From an uncultured Collinsella sp. (GTDB lineage Bacteria; Actinomycetota; Coriobacteriia; Coriobacteriales; Coriobacteriaceae), in assembly GCA_934654765.1 (NCBI GenBank), contig CAKUGX010000011.1, positions 1-30,472 on the forward strand: a stretch of DNA of 30,472 nucleotides, in the 5' to 3' direction. Below the pieces are notes generated by a model. It was not told the DNA's origin and did no database searches. It saw nothing but the letters and a program-made list of their open reading frames with translations. The position numbers were made by a program, and so were the translations under genes. The first letter of the stretch is position 1, and the number at the start of each line of letters is the position of its first letter. Shown here one piece after another: positions 1 to 7,208 of this stretch.

Positions 1-119
1 GATATGAGTGTCGTTTTGCCGGTTCCGCTGTTGCCGCGGATGAAGGAAATGTTGCGTTTAAAGGTGAGCGTGTACTTTACTTTTGCGCGCTCGACGACAA
101 CGGTATGCGTTCCCCTCAT
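1..119 (-). CDS. P-loop (AAA-type) ATPase, N-terminal fragment cut by window edge
   Basis: Only the first 39 residues and part of a 40th lie in the window; the gene runs off the left edge. Translating the minus strand from the ATG at 119-117 gives an open frame containing GNSGTGKTTL (residues 29-38), a classical Walker A nucleotide-binding loop preceded by a beta strand (ISFI). This is the usual N-terminus of ABC/AAA-type P-loop ATPases. The ATG overlaps the TGA of the upstream DUF4869-like gene as ATGA (119-116), so the two are probably translationally coupled and work together. The substrate and process cannot be told from this fragment. Possible roles range from a regulator to a defence or mobile-element ATPase. 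The Walker motif and the coupling are seen directly; the rest is unknown. Confidence 0.75.
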   Translation of the reverse strand, partial: MRGTHTVVVERAKVKYTLTFKRNISFIRGNSGTGKTTLI

Positions 120-568
120 TGCTCATCAACATCCAAGAAGTCATTAGTGGCACCGACAAACTCCTGCATGTTCCTGACGATGCGGCCATCGTTATCGATG
201 CGAACCTCAAAACGCTTCCAAGGGAACTTCATGATGTGGTAAAGGGTTACAAGGACGTCTTGCTCTTTGCCAATTTTAAGCAACCAGCGAGCGCAGTTGT
301 CGCCACAGGTGGAGGCGTTAAATACCTTATCGGGGAGATTGCGTACTAGTAGCAGCGTCTTAACGCCGCCGGACAGTTCGAGTGGGGTGATCGAGCCCAG
401 TTGTTTGCTTACGATGTTGTGGGGACCGATGAGCTCGGATCCGTCCACGCTTTTAATGATCTGTGCAGCCAGGGGGTCCTCGAACCAGGAGTCCAGGTAC
501 GAGTTCCTAAAATAGGTTTCGGTATCGTAAATGGAACCGGGGTAATCTCCCAGGTGAATGCTCAGCAT
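116..568 (-). CDS. DUF4869-like protein of unknown function
   Basis: This encodes about 150 residues. The start is the ATG at 568 (protein begins MLSIHLGDYPG), chosen because GGAGA sits about 6 bases upstream and a TATAAT lies at 605-600. The frame stays open to 667, but that extension would run back through a terminator hairpin. The central block with LSGGVKTLLL and FNASTCGDNC, followed by ARWLLKIG, matches my memory of DUF4869 proteins of gut bacteria. There is no signal peptide, membrane segment or known catalytic motif, and a Cys-Gly-Asp-Asn-Cys pair is notable. It is coupled by ATGA to a P-loop ATPase gene, suggesting the two products act together. Base composition is lower in GC than the neighbours (29 of 60 G/C at 121-180 against 40 of 60 at 1501-1560), consistent with horizontal acquisition. 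Function is not known. Confidence 0.8.
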   Translation of the reverse strand: MLSIHLGDYPGSIYDTETYFRNSYLDSWFEDPLAAQIIKSVDGSELIGPHNIVSKQLGSITPLELSGGVKTLLLVRNLPDKVFNASTCGDNCARWLLKIGKEQDVLVTLYHIMKFPWKRFEVRIDNDGRIVRNMQEFVGATNDFLDVDEQ

Positions 569-599
569 GCGGATCTCCAGACGTTGTGGGAATGCAACG

Positions 600-628
600 A
601 TTATATGCCAGTAATAAAATGCCGGCAG
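600..628 (-). promoter_or_regulatory. Promoter of the DUF4869/ATPase unit
   Basis: On the minus strand a perfect TATAAT lies at 605-600, 31 bases before the ATG at 568. The -35 position (628-623, CTGCCG, 17-base spacer) is weak and falls inside the terminator stem of the upstream aro operon. The -10 is convincing and the -35 is not, so the promoter may depend on an activator or use another sigma factor. Confidence 0.55.
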
Positions 629-650
629 CAGCGAGGTCGCTGCTGCCGGC
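611..650 (-). terminator. Rho-independent terminator of the aro operon
   Basis: A perfect 13-bp inverted repeat (621-633 with 638-650, stem beginning GCCGGCAGC, 4-base loop) is followed on the minus strand by ATTTTATTAC (620-611). It lies 51 bases beyond the aroQ stop codon and so ends the eight-gene aromatic operon. Confidence 0.85.
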
Positions 651-700
651 GCTGGTGTTGTAGTCACACGAGTCAGTGCTCGTGAATTGGCACCGCCCAG

Positions 701-1138
701 CTACTTTCCGAGATGCTCTTTCAGCAGCTCGAGCGCGTGGGTGTAGCCCTGCAGGCCTTCGCCGGTGATGGTGGCGAAGCAGGCTAGACGCGCGTAGCTC
801 ACCTGGCGGAAGTCCTCGCGCGTTTCGACGGCGCTGATGTGGACCTCGACGGCGGGGATGGCGACGGCCTTGAGCGCGTCGAGGATCGCAACGCTCGTGT
901 GCGTGTAGGCTGCCGGATTGATGACGATGCCGTCGACCTTGCCGTAGGCCTCCTGGATCTTGTCGACGATGCTGCCCTCGTGGTTGGACTGGAAGACCTC
1001 GACCTCGTCAAAGCCCTGCGCGGTGCCGGCTTCCTTGCAGATCTGGACCAGGCGGTCATAGTTGTCGCTGCCGTAGATGCCCGGCTCGCGAATGCCAAGC
1101 ATGTTGAGGTTGGGGCCGTTGATGACGAGTGCTTTCAT
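701..1138 (-). CDS. aroQ: Type II 3-dehydroquinate dehydratase
   Basis: This 145-residue protein matches the short type II dehydroquinase family, which dehydrates 3-dehydroquinate to 3-dehydroshikimate (shikimate step 3) in the cytosol, usually as a dodecamer. Visible motifs are GPNLN (8-12), the catalytic-loop Tyr22 in GIYGS, QSNHEG (50-55), NPAAYTHTS (74-82) and EVHISAV with His100, followed by Arg107. The start is the ATG at 1138, preceded by AAAGGAAG; the frame is open to 1192, but those extra residues fall in spacer. It is the last gene of the aro operon, separated from aroE-aroK by an 87-base gap that holds a long palindrome, so its expression may differ from the upstream genes. It is followed by a strong terminator. 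Confidence 0.96.
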   Translation of the reverse strand: MKALVINGPNLNMLGIREPGIYGSDNYDRLVQICKEAGTAQGFDEVEVFQSNHEGSIVDKIQEAYGKVDGIVINPAAYTHTSVAILDALKAVAIPAVEVHISAVETREDFRQVSYARLACFATITGEGLQGYTHALELLKEHLGK

Positions 1139-1181
1139 GGTCGCTTCCTTTGCGTTCGGGCGTTTCGGCGGGGTGGAATGG

Positions 1182-1222
1182 AAAACCACCACAAAGGTGC
1201 CTGTCCCCTTTGTGGTGGTTTT
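1182..1222. repeat. Perfect 16-bp inverted repeat between aroE-aroK and aroQ
   Basis: Arms 1182-1197 and 1207-1222 (AAAACCACCACAAAGG and its exact reverse complement) flank a 9-base loop, TGCCTGTCC. It begins 3 bases after the aroE-aroK stop codon. Both strands end in a short T run, so it could act as a two-way terminator or attenuator. Its length, perfection and position inside an operon also suit a dispersed palindromic (REP-like) element. Confidence 0.85.
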
Positions 1223-1225
1223 TGG

Positions 1226-2464
1226 TTAGAGGGTGTCGAGGAGGGCTTGGGCGGTGTTGGCGGCACTGTCGCGGGAGTCGATGATGTAATCGGCCCAGGC
1301 GCGGTAGCGCGGCATGCGCTGCTCGGCCAGTTTATCGATGCCGTCGCGGGCGGTGATGGGGCGGCCCTTGTGGGCGAGCTCATCGAGCTTGCGGTTGAGC
1401 ATCACAATCTGGCTGTTCTGGTGCAGCAGCGGGTAGTTTTCGTCGCGCGTGACGACGCCACCTCCCGTGGAGAGCACCAGACCGCTGCGCTTGGAAATGT
1501 CGGCCAAGGCAGCCGTTTCCTGCTCGCGGAAGGTCGACTCGCCGCGCTCGACGATAAAGTCGGCGCAGGGCATGCCGAGGCGCTCCTCGAGGGCAAGGTC
1601 AAGGTCGATGTGCTCACGGCCCGTGAGCTGTGCCACCTGCTCGCCCACGCGTGTTTTGCCCGAGCCGGGCATGCCAATCAGCGCGATGTTCTGCTCATGG
1701 CGGGACAGGCGCTCCGTCACATCCAGGATGCGCTCGCGCGGGGTGATCTGGCCGGTGTAGCGCTCGACGGCCTGTGCGGCCTGGGCAACGAGCATCAACA
1801 GGCCGCCGATGCAGGGGATGCCGCGGCGCTCGGCCTCGAGCATGAGCCCCGTGCGGGCGGGGTTGTATACGATGTCAATGACTCCCTCGAGCACATCGAG
1901 GCCCTCGAGCGTGCAGGGCGCATCGGGGCAGTGGGGGAACATGCCGGCGGGCGTGCAGTTGACGAGCAGCGCGGCGTCGGACTGCTGGGCGATGTTTTCG
2001 TAGTTGACTTCACTCGTGCGGCCTACAGGCACGACGATGGCGCCTAGGTCGCCGAGCACCATGCTTGCTGTGGTGCCGGCACCGCCGGTGGCGCCGAGCA
2101 CGAGGGCCTTCTTGCCAGCGACCTCGACGCCCAGTTCCTCGACTAGGCACTGAAAACCGAAGTAGTCGGTGTTGTCGCCGCGCAGACGGCCATCGGGCAG
2201 ACGCGTGATGGTGTTGACGTTGCCCATGCGCTCGGCGAGCGGGCTCAGCTCGTCCAGGTACTCCATGACGGCGCGCTTGTAGGGGATGGTCACGTTGGTG
2301 CCTTCCCACTCCTCGCCCGTCATAAAGGCCTCGAGGTCCTCGGGCTCGCGCTCAAAACGCACGTACTCCAGGCCTACGAGCTCCTTGTAGATGGTCGGGG
2401 TGTAGCTGTGGCCCAGCACGCGGCCCAGCACGCCGTAGGGGCGGGTTGCGGCGGTATCGGTCAT
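1226..2464 (-). CDS. aroEK: Bifunctional shikimate dehydrogenase - shikimate kinase (AroE-AroK fusion)
   Basis: A 412-residue fusion catalysing two steps: NADPH-dependent reduction of 3-dehydroshikimate (residues about 8-250), then ATP-dependent 3-phosphorylation of shikimate (about 255-412). AroE evidence: GHSYTP (18-23), NVTIPYK with catalytic Lys63, GNVNTI, GDNTD with Asp100, the nucleotide loop GATGGAG (124-130), and NPARTGL. AroK evidence: Walker A GMPGSGKT (264-271), DLDLALEE, ESTFREQE, STGGGVV (332-338) and the lid KGRPI. The nucleotide loop differs from the common GAGGA and the substrate motif has Thr where Ser is usual, but catalytic residues are kept in both halves. The ATG abuts the pheA stop (TAGATG), with GGAGGTG inside the pheA end. 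The order in the fusion does not follow the pathway order, because EPSP synthase is separate. The symbol is descriptive. Confidence 0.95.
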   Translation of the reverse strand: MTDTAATRPYGVLGRVLGHSYTPTIYKELVGLEYVRFEREPEDLEAFMTGEEWEGTNVTIPYKRAVMEYLDELSPLAERMGNVNTITRLPDGRLRGDNTDYFGFQCLVEELGVEVAGKKALVLGATGGAGTTASMVLGDLGAIVVPVGRTSEVNYENIAQQSDAALLVNCTPAGMFPHCPDAPCTLEGLDVLEGVIDIVYNPARTGLMLEAERRGIPCIGGLLMLVAQAAQAVERYTGQITPRERILDVTERLSRHEQNIALIGMPGSGKTRVGEQVAQLTGREHIDLDLALEERLGMPCADFIVERGESTFREQETAALADISKRSGLVLSTGGGVVTRDENYPLLHQNSQIVMLNRKLDELAHKGRPITARDGIDKLAEQRMPRYRAWADYIIDSRDSAANTAQALLDTL

Positions 2465-3610
2465 CTAGAGCACCTCCGTGTAGCTGCCAAAGTAGGTGAA
2501 GCTCTCGCATACGTCATCGATGGAATCGAGCAGGTCGTCGAGGGCCTTGCTGCCAAAGGGGCAGTCCAGGTCAAAGTAGAACATAAACTCAAAGTCGTGC
2601 CCGGGGATGGGTCGGCTCTCGAGCTTGATGAGGTTGATGTTGAGCGCGTAGAAGCGCTCGAGCACGCGGTAGAGGGCGCCCGGCTCGTTAGTCGTGGTGA
2701 TCATGAGCGAGGTGCGGTTGGCGCCGGGGTAGACGCGCGGCTCGCGGCTGATGACGACGAAGCGCGTGTAGTTGTTGTCCGAGTCCTGGATGTTGGGCTC
2801 CAACACCTCCAGGCCGTAAAGCGTCGCACAGCTGCGCGAGGCGATGGCGGCAACATCGGTGCGGTCGGAGTTGGCAACCATTTCGGCCGACATGGCCGTG
2901 TTGGGGTACTTGGTGGCGTGCAGGTCGTGGGCCTCGATAAAGCCGGCACACTGGGCGATGGCTTGGCCGTGGCTGTAGACCTCGCGCACGTCCTGCAGCT
3001 TGGTGCCGGGTTTGACGAGCAGGTTGTGGTCGATCTTGAGGCGCAGCGAGCGCACGATGTGGAAGTCGAACTGCGCGAGCAGGTCGTAGACGGCGTTGAC
3101 CGAGCCAGCGGTGGAGTTTTCGATGGGCAGCACGCCAAACTCGCAGAAGCCGTCGCGCACGGCGCGCATAACGCCTTCGAAGGTCTCGAAAAACGCGATG
3201 TCGGGCACGTCGAAGAGCTTGCACGCGGCGATCTGACTGTAGGCGCCCTCGACGCCCTGGCAGGCGACGGAGGCCGTTTGAGGGAAGGGCGTATCGAAGG
3301 CTGTGGCCGTGGCATGGGCCTTTTGCGAGACGGTGATGCCCTTGAGCTCGTTGATGTAGCGCTGCTGCTCGGCCTTGCTCATGCTCATGAGCAAGCGGAA
3401 CAGGGTGATGGTCTGCGCCTCGTAGCGCTCGGGCGCGCGGCTGGCGAGGTTGTTGAGCTTGGAGCGCTCACGGGCGGGGTCGAAGACGGCCTTGCCCATC
3501 TCGATTTTTGACTTGGCGACCTCGGTGGCAATGTCCATGCGCTCGACAAAGCTGTTGAGGAGCGTGGTGTCGATGCCATCGATGGCCTGGCGGATGTCAG
3601 CAAGGTCCAT
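2465..3610 (-). CDS. pheA: Chorismate mutase / prephenate dehydratase (P-protein)
   Basis: This 381-residue protein carries the two steps from chorismate to phenylpyruvate in phenylalanine synthesis. Residues 1-90 form an AroQ-class helical chorismate mutase (begins MDLADIRQAIDGID). Residues about 115-290 are prephenate dehydratase, with GVEGAYSQ (119-126), PIENSTAGS (162-170) and the catalytic TRF (282-284). Residues about 300-375 form an ACT domain with EPGAL (309-313) and ESRP (331-334), the signature of phenylalanine feedback binding. The start at 3610 has AAGGGG upstream; the frame is open to 3697, but those residues have no family match and overlap the aroC end. It sits between aroC and aroE-aroK in the aro operon. 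Allosteric inhibition by phenylalanine is expected from the intact ACT motifs. Confidence 0.96.
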   Translation of the reverse strand: MDLADIRQAIDGIDTTLLNSFVERMDIATEVAKSKIEMGKAVFDPARERSKLNNLASRAPERYEAQTITLFRLLMSMSKAEQQRYINELKGITVSQKAHATATAFDTPFPQTASVACQGVEGAYSQIAACKLFDVPDIAFFETFEGVMRAVRDGFCEFGVLPIENSTAGSVNAVYDLLAQFDFHIVRSLRLKIDHNLLVKPGTKLQDVREVYSHGQAIAQCAGFIEAHDLHATKYPNTAMSAEMVANSDRTDVAAIASRSCATLYGLEVLEPNIQDSDNNYTRFVVISREPRVYPGANRTSLMITTTNEPGALYRVLERFYALNINLIKLESRPIPGHDFEFMFYFDLDCPFGSKALDDLLDSIDDVCESFTYFGSYTEVL

Positions 3611-3653
3611 GGAGACCCCTTTCACGTGTCGGGGGATGTTGAGGGCTGGGTAG

Positions 3654-4751
3654 TTAGCGCTGGGCGGCGTCTTCGAGGAGGGCGTCCCAGATGGCAAGGG
3701 CGGCGGCTGCCTCGGCTACGGGGACAGCTCGGGGGACGATACAGGGATCGTGGCGGCCGTGGACCGAGAGCTCGGCATTTTCCATGGCGTCCATGTTCAC
3801 GGTCTGCTGCTCGCGGCCAATGGAGGGCGTCGGCTTTACGGCCATGCGCCACATGACGGGCGCACCGGTCGAAATGCCGCCCAGGATGCCTCCGGCGTTG
3901 TTGGACTCGACCTCAATCTCGCCGTTCTCGGCGTCGATGCGATACGGGTCGTTGTTCTCGCTGCCGCGCATGGCGGCCACGGCAAAGCCCATGCCAAATT
4001 CCACGCCCTTTACGGCGGGAATACCAAAGGCGATGTGCGCGATACGGTTCTCGATACCGTCGAACATCGGATCGCCGATGCCCGCGGGCAGGCCGTAGAT
4101 GCCGCACTCCACGATGCCGCCGATGCTATCGAGCTCGTCGCGCGCGGCCAGGATCTCCTCGCGCATGCGACCGGCAGCGGCGGCGTCGATGCACGGCAGG
4201 TCGTTCTCAAGGATCGCCTTACGGTCGGACTCGCGATAGACCATGTCATCCATGGGCAGGTCGGAGATGCCGCCGATCTGTGCAACGTGTGCCATCACTT
4301 TAATGCCGCGGGCCTCGAGCGCCTGCAGCGCGATGCCGCCGGCGATGCACAAGGGCGCCGTCAGGCGACCGGAGAAGTGCCCACCGCCGGCAACGTCATG
4401 CATGTTGTGGTACTTCACGCGCGCCGGGAAATCCGCATGGCCCGGGCGGGGCTTGCGGCGCAGCTCGGAGTAGTCCTTGGAGCGCGTGTTAGTGTTTTCG
4501 ATAATCGCTGCGATGGGCGCGCCGGTGGTGTGTCCATCGACCACGCCGGCGATAATGTGCGCGGCGTCGGCCTCGCGGCGCTTGGTCGCGGTTTCATCGC
4601 GGCCGGGGGCACGACGGTCCAAAAAGGCCTGCAGCTGCTCCTGGTCGACGGCAATGCCTGCCGGAATGCCATCGAGCGAGCAGCCGATGGCGGGGGAGTG
4701 CGACTGGCCGAAAATGCTCAGATGCAAGACGTTGCCAAAGGTCGAGGACAT
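3654..4751 (-). CDS. aroC: Chorismate synthase
   Basis: This 365-residue protein makes chorismate from 5-enolpyruvylshikimate 3-phosphate using reduced FMN; family length is about 360-390. Motifs seen: GQSHSPAIG (15-23, usually GESHG), RRAPGRDE, RPGHADF (102-108), GGGHFSGRLTAPL (122-134, the variant I associate with anaerobic Gram-positives in place of GGRSSARET), and the C-terminal NNAGGILGG and GRHDPC. His18 and His105 match the expected catalytic pair. The start at 4751 follows a strong GAGGAGG, and one base separates it from the aroA stop. The enzyme supplies chorismate directly to PheA and TyrA encoded in the same operon. Confidence 0.96.
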   Translation of the reverse strand: MSSTFGNVLHLSIFGQSHSPAIGCSLDGIPAGIAVDQEQLQAFLDRRAPGRDETATKRREADAAHIIAGVVDGHTTGAPIAAIIENTNTRSKDYSELRRKPRPGHADFPARVKYHNMHDVAGGGHFSGRLTAPLCIAGGIALQALEARGIKVMAHVAQIGGISDLPMDDMVYRESDRKAILENDLPCIDAAAAGRMREEILAARDELDSIGGIVECGIYGLPAGIGDPMFDGIENRIAHIAFGIPAVKGVEFGMGFAVAAMRGSENNDPYRIDAENGEIEVESNNAGGILGGISTGAPVMWRMAVKPTPSIGREQQTVNMDAMENAELSVHGRHDPCIVPRAVPVAEAAAALAIWDALLEDAAQR

Positions 4752-4752
4752 G

Positions 4753-6072
4753 CTATTCCTCCTCGAGCGTGACCTTGCCGCCCAGCAGGCGGTAGTGGTC
4801 GAAGAAATCGGGATAGGACTTGTTGACGGCCTCGGCGCCGTGGATCACGACCTCGCCGGTGGCGCGGCTCGCGGCGATGGCGGCCATCATGGCGATGCGG
4901 TGGTCGTTGTGCGAATTGACCTCGCCGCCAGTAAAGGCATCGACGCCCTTGATGATGAGGTCGTCGCCGGCAATGCGCACCTGTGCGCCCAGCGCGGTGA
5001 GCTCGCGGGTGGTGGTGACCAGGCGGTCGGATTCCTTGATGCGCAGACGCGCGCAGTCGCGGATGAACGTGCGGCCCTGCGCCAGCGAGGCAACGGCCGA
5101 GATGACGGGCACCAGGTCGGGAATGTCGTGGGCGCTCATCTCAAAGCCAGCGAGCTTGTCGGACTGGACGGTGGCGGCGTTGGTGGAGCGCACGATGCGG
5201 GCGCCAAAGCGCGAAAGCGCGGCGAGCACGTTTCGGTCGCCCTGCGCGGAGCTCAGGGACACACCCTCGACGGTGATGGGGTCGGTGCCGATGGCACCGG
5301 CGCACAGCCAAAAGGCGGCGTTGGACCAGTCGCCCTCGACGGCCACGCTGCCGGGCGTGCGGTACGAGCCGCTGTTCACGCGGAAGTTCGTAACCTCGGG
5401 CTGGCCGTCCTTGGCGGGGATGCGCTCGACGTTGACCTCGACTCCAAAGGCCTTCATGGCCTGGATCGTCAGGTTGATGTAGGGTCGGCTCTCGATGAGG
5501 CCGGTCACTTGCACGCACGAGGGCTGGGCCAGCAGCGGGGCTGCCAGCAGCAGGCCCGAGATGTACTGCGAACTCACGTTGCCCGGCAGCACAAAGGTGC
5601 CCGGGCGCATGCGTCCGCTCGTCTTGAGCGGAAAACCGCCCAGACCCTGCAAGTCGCAGCCGGCGGCAATGATTTCGTCCGAAAGCGGGGAGAGCGGGCG
5701 GGCGCCCAAGCGACCCTGGCCCACAAAGGTGGCCTCCGCACCCAGCGCGCAGGCGACGGGCAGCATAAAGCGCAGCGTGGAGCCACTCTCACCGCAGTCG
5801 AGCGTGCCGCCGGCAAGGGCCTTGAGCAGGCCAAATTCAACGCTCTTCATGGTGGGGTGGACCTGGAAGCCGTCCTCGACGGTCTCAATGCGGGCACCGA
5901 GCGCCGTGAGGCAGCGTACGGTGGCCTCAATGTCCGCGCAGGTGGTGTTGCAAGTCACGTGCGTCTCGCCGTTGGCAAGCGCGGCGCAGATGATGAGGCG
6001 GTGTGCCATCGACTTGGACGCGATGGCGGGAACGGTGCCCTTGAGCGGGGACGGGGTGATGCGGGCTAGCAT
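4753..6072 (-). CDS. aroA: EPSP synthase (3-phosphoshikimate 1-carboxyvinyltransferase)
   Basis: This 439-residue protein has the family's usual length. It transfers the enolpyruvyl group of PEP to shikimate 3-phosphate. Visible motifs are SKSMAHR (19-25, with Lys20 and Arg25), CGESGSTLR (93-101), SSQYISG for shikimate phosphate binding, AHDIPDLVPV with the catalytic Asp, RIKESDR and HNDHRIAM. The PEP loop is GESGSTLR rather than the GNAGTAMR of the E. coli-type enzyme. The ATG overlaps the end of aroB by 7 bases (6066-6072), indicating coupled translation; GGGAG lies upstream inside aroB. Confidence 0.96.
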   Translation of the reverse strand: MLARITPSPLKGTVPAIASKSMAHRLIICAALANGETHVTCNTTCADIEATVRCLTALGARIETVEDGFQVHPTMKSVEFGLLKALAGGTLDCGESGSTLRFMLPVACALGAEATFVGQGRLGARPLSPLSDEIIAAGCDLQGLGGFPLKTSGRMRPGTFVLPGNVSSQYISGLLLAAPLLAQPSCVQVTGLIESRPYINLTIQAMKAFGVEVNVERIPAKDGQPEVTNFRVNSGSYRTPGSVAVEGDWSNAAFWLCAGAIGTDPITVEGVSLSSAQGDRNVLAALSRFGARIVRSTNAATVQSDKLAGFEMSAHDIPDLVPVISAVASLAQGRTFIRDCARLRIKESDRLVTTTRELTALGAQVRIAGDDLIIKGVDAFTGGEVNSHNDHRIAMMAAIAASRATGEVVIHGAEAVNKSYPDFFDHYRLLGGKVTLEEE

Positions 6073-7172
6073 GCGGATGCGTCTCCCTTCTGGCCGAGGC
6101 CCTCGGCAATTAAATCGTGGAAGGTGGAGAGCGGCGTGCGGTCGATACTGCAGCGGCCGATGTCGTGCGGAATCACCAGGTCGATGGTGTCGCCCGCGCG
6201 CTTTTTGTCGTGGAGCGCCTCGGTAAAGACGGCATCGGCATCCAAGTCACAGCGGGTCTTGAGACCGTGACGGGCGCAGAGCTCCTCAATGCGATCGGGC
6301 AGCTCGGCGTCGCAAATGCCATGCAGCGCTGCGGCGCGCGTGATGATGCCCATGCCGATCGACACGCAGTTGCCGTGGCCGAGCTCAAAGTGCTCGCAGG
6401 CCTCGACGGCGTGTCCGGCGCTATGTCCAAAGTTGAGCAGCTTGCGCTGGTTGGTCTCGCGCTCGTCGGCAACGACCACGGCGCGCTTGATGTCGATATT
6501 GCGGGCGATGATGAGCGCCACGCGGGCGACGTCGCGGTTGAGGAGCTCCAGCGTGAGCGGGGTCTTCTCCAGCTCGTCGAAAAGCTCGGGATCGGCGATC
6601 ACGGCGTGTTTGACGACCTCGCCGCAGCCGTCGGCGAACTGCTCGGGCGTGAGGGTCGCCAGACATCCCACGTCGGCGATAACCACGCTCGGCTGCCAAA
6701 ACACGCCGGCGAGGTTCTTGCCGGCAGCCAGGTCGATGGCCGTCTTGCCGCCGACCGAAGAATCTACCATGGCAAGCAGGCTCGTGGGGATCTGCACAAA
6801 CTTGCAGCCGCGCATGTAGGTGGCGGCCACAAAGCCGGCCACATCGCCCACGACGCCGCCGCCGAGCGCCACGATCACGTCGGAGCGCGAAAGCTCGTGC
6901 TCGGCCACAAACTCCAAAATGGCAACGTAGGTCTCGGCGCGCTTATGGGCCTCGCCGGCCTCGAAGGTGCAGATGCTCGCCTCGTAGCCAGCTGCCTCAA
7001 GGCTCTGCTTAACGGGCACCTGGTAGAGCGGACCCACGTTGGTGTCCGTCACGATGACGGCGCGAGAGCCGCCGGCGGTGGCGCGTACGAGCGGGCCTGC
7101 CTGCTCCAGCAAAAACGTGCCCACGTGCACCTGGTAGGGGCGTGCGGTGTCGATATCGATGGTAATCGCCAT
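6066..7172 (-). CDS. aroB: 3-dehydroquinate synthase
   Basis: This 368-residue protein converts DAHP to 3-dehydroquinate (shikimate step 2) with NAD and a divalent metal. Motifs: GGGVVGDVAGF (104-114), DSSVGGKTAID (137-147), KNLAG, and the likely metal ligands Glu185 (CGEVVKH), His250 (NFGHSAGH) and His266 (LGHG). The start at 7172 has AAAGGA about 8 bases upstream. The gap to tyrA is 36 bases. All family active-site signatures seem intact, so the enzyme should be functional. Confidence 0.96.
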   Translation of the reverse strand: MAITIDIDTARPYQVHVGTFLLEQAGPLVRATAGGSRAVIVTDTNVGPLYQVPVKQSLEAAGYEASICTFEAGEAHKRAETYVAILEFVAEHELSRSDVIVALGGGVVGDVAGFVAATYMRGCKFVQIPTSLLAMVDSSVGGKTAIDLAAGKNLAGVFWQPSVVIADVGCLATLTPEQFADGCGEVVKHAVIADPELFDELEKTPLTLELLNRDVARVALIIARNIDIKRAVVVADERETNQRKLLNFGHSAGHAVEACEHFELGHGNCVSIGMGIITRAAALHGICDAELPDRIEELCARHGLKTRCDLDADAVFTEALHDKKRAGDTIDLVIPHDIGRCSIDRTPLSTFHDLIAEGLGQKGDASAC

Positions 7173-7208
7173 AAGCTTCGGTCCTTTCGACCTGGCGTGA
7201 TAGGTGGT

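Noticed and set aside
569..667. N-terminal extension of the DUF4869-like protein to 667
   Set aside because: It would be encoded by the terminator stem and promoter; the ATG at 568 has a ribosome-binding site and begins the recognisable domain.
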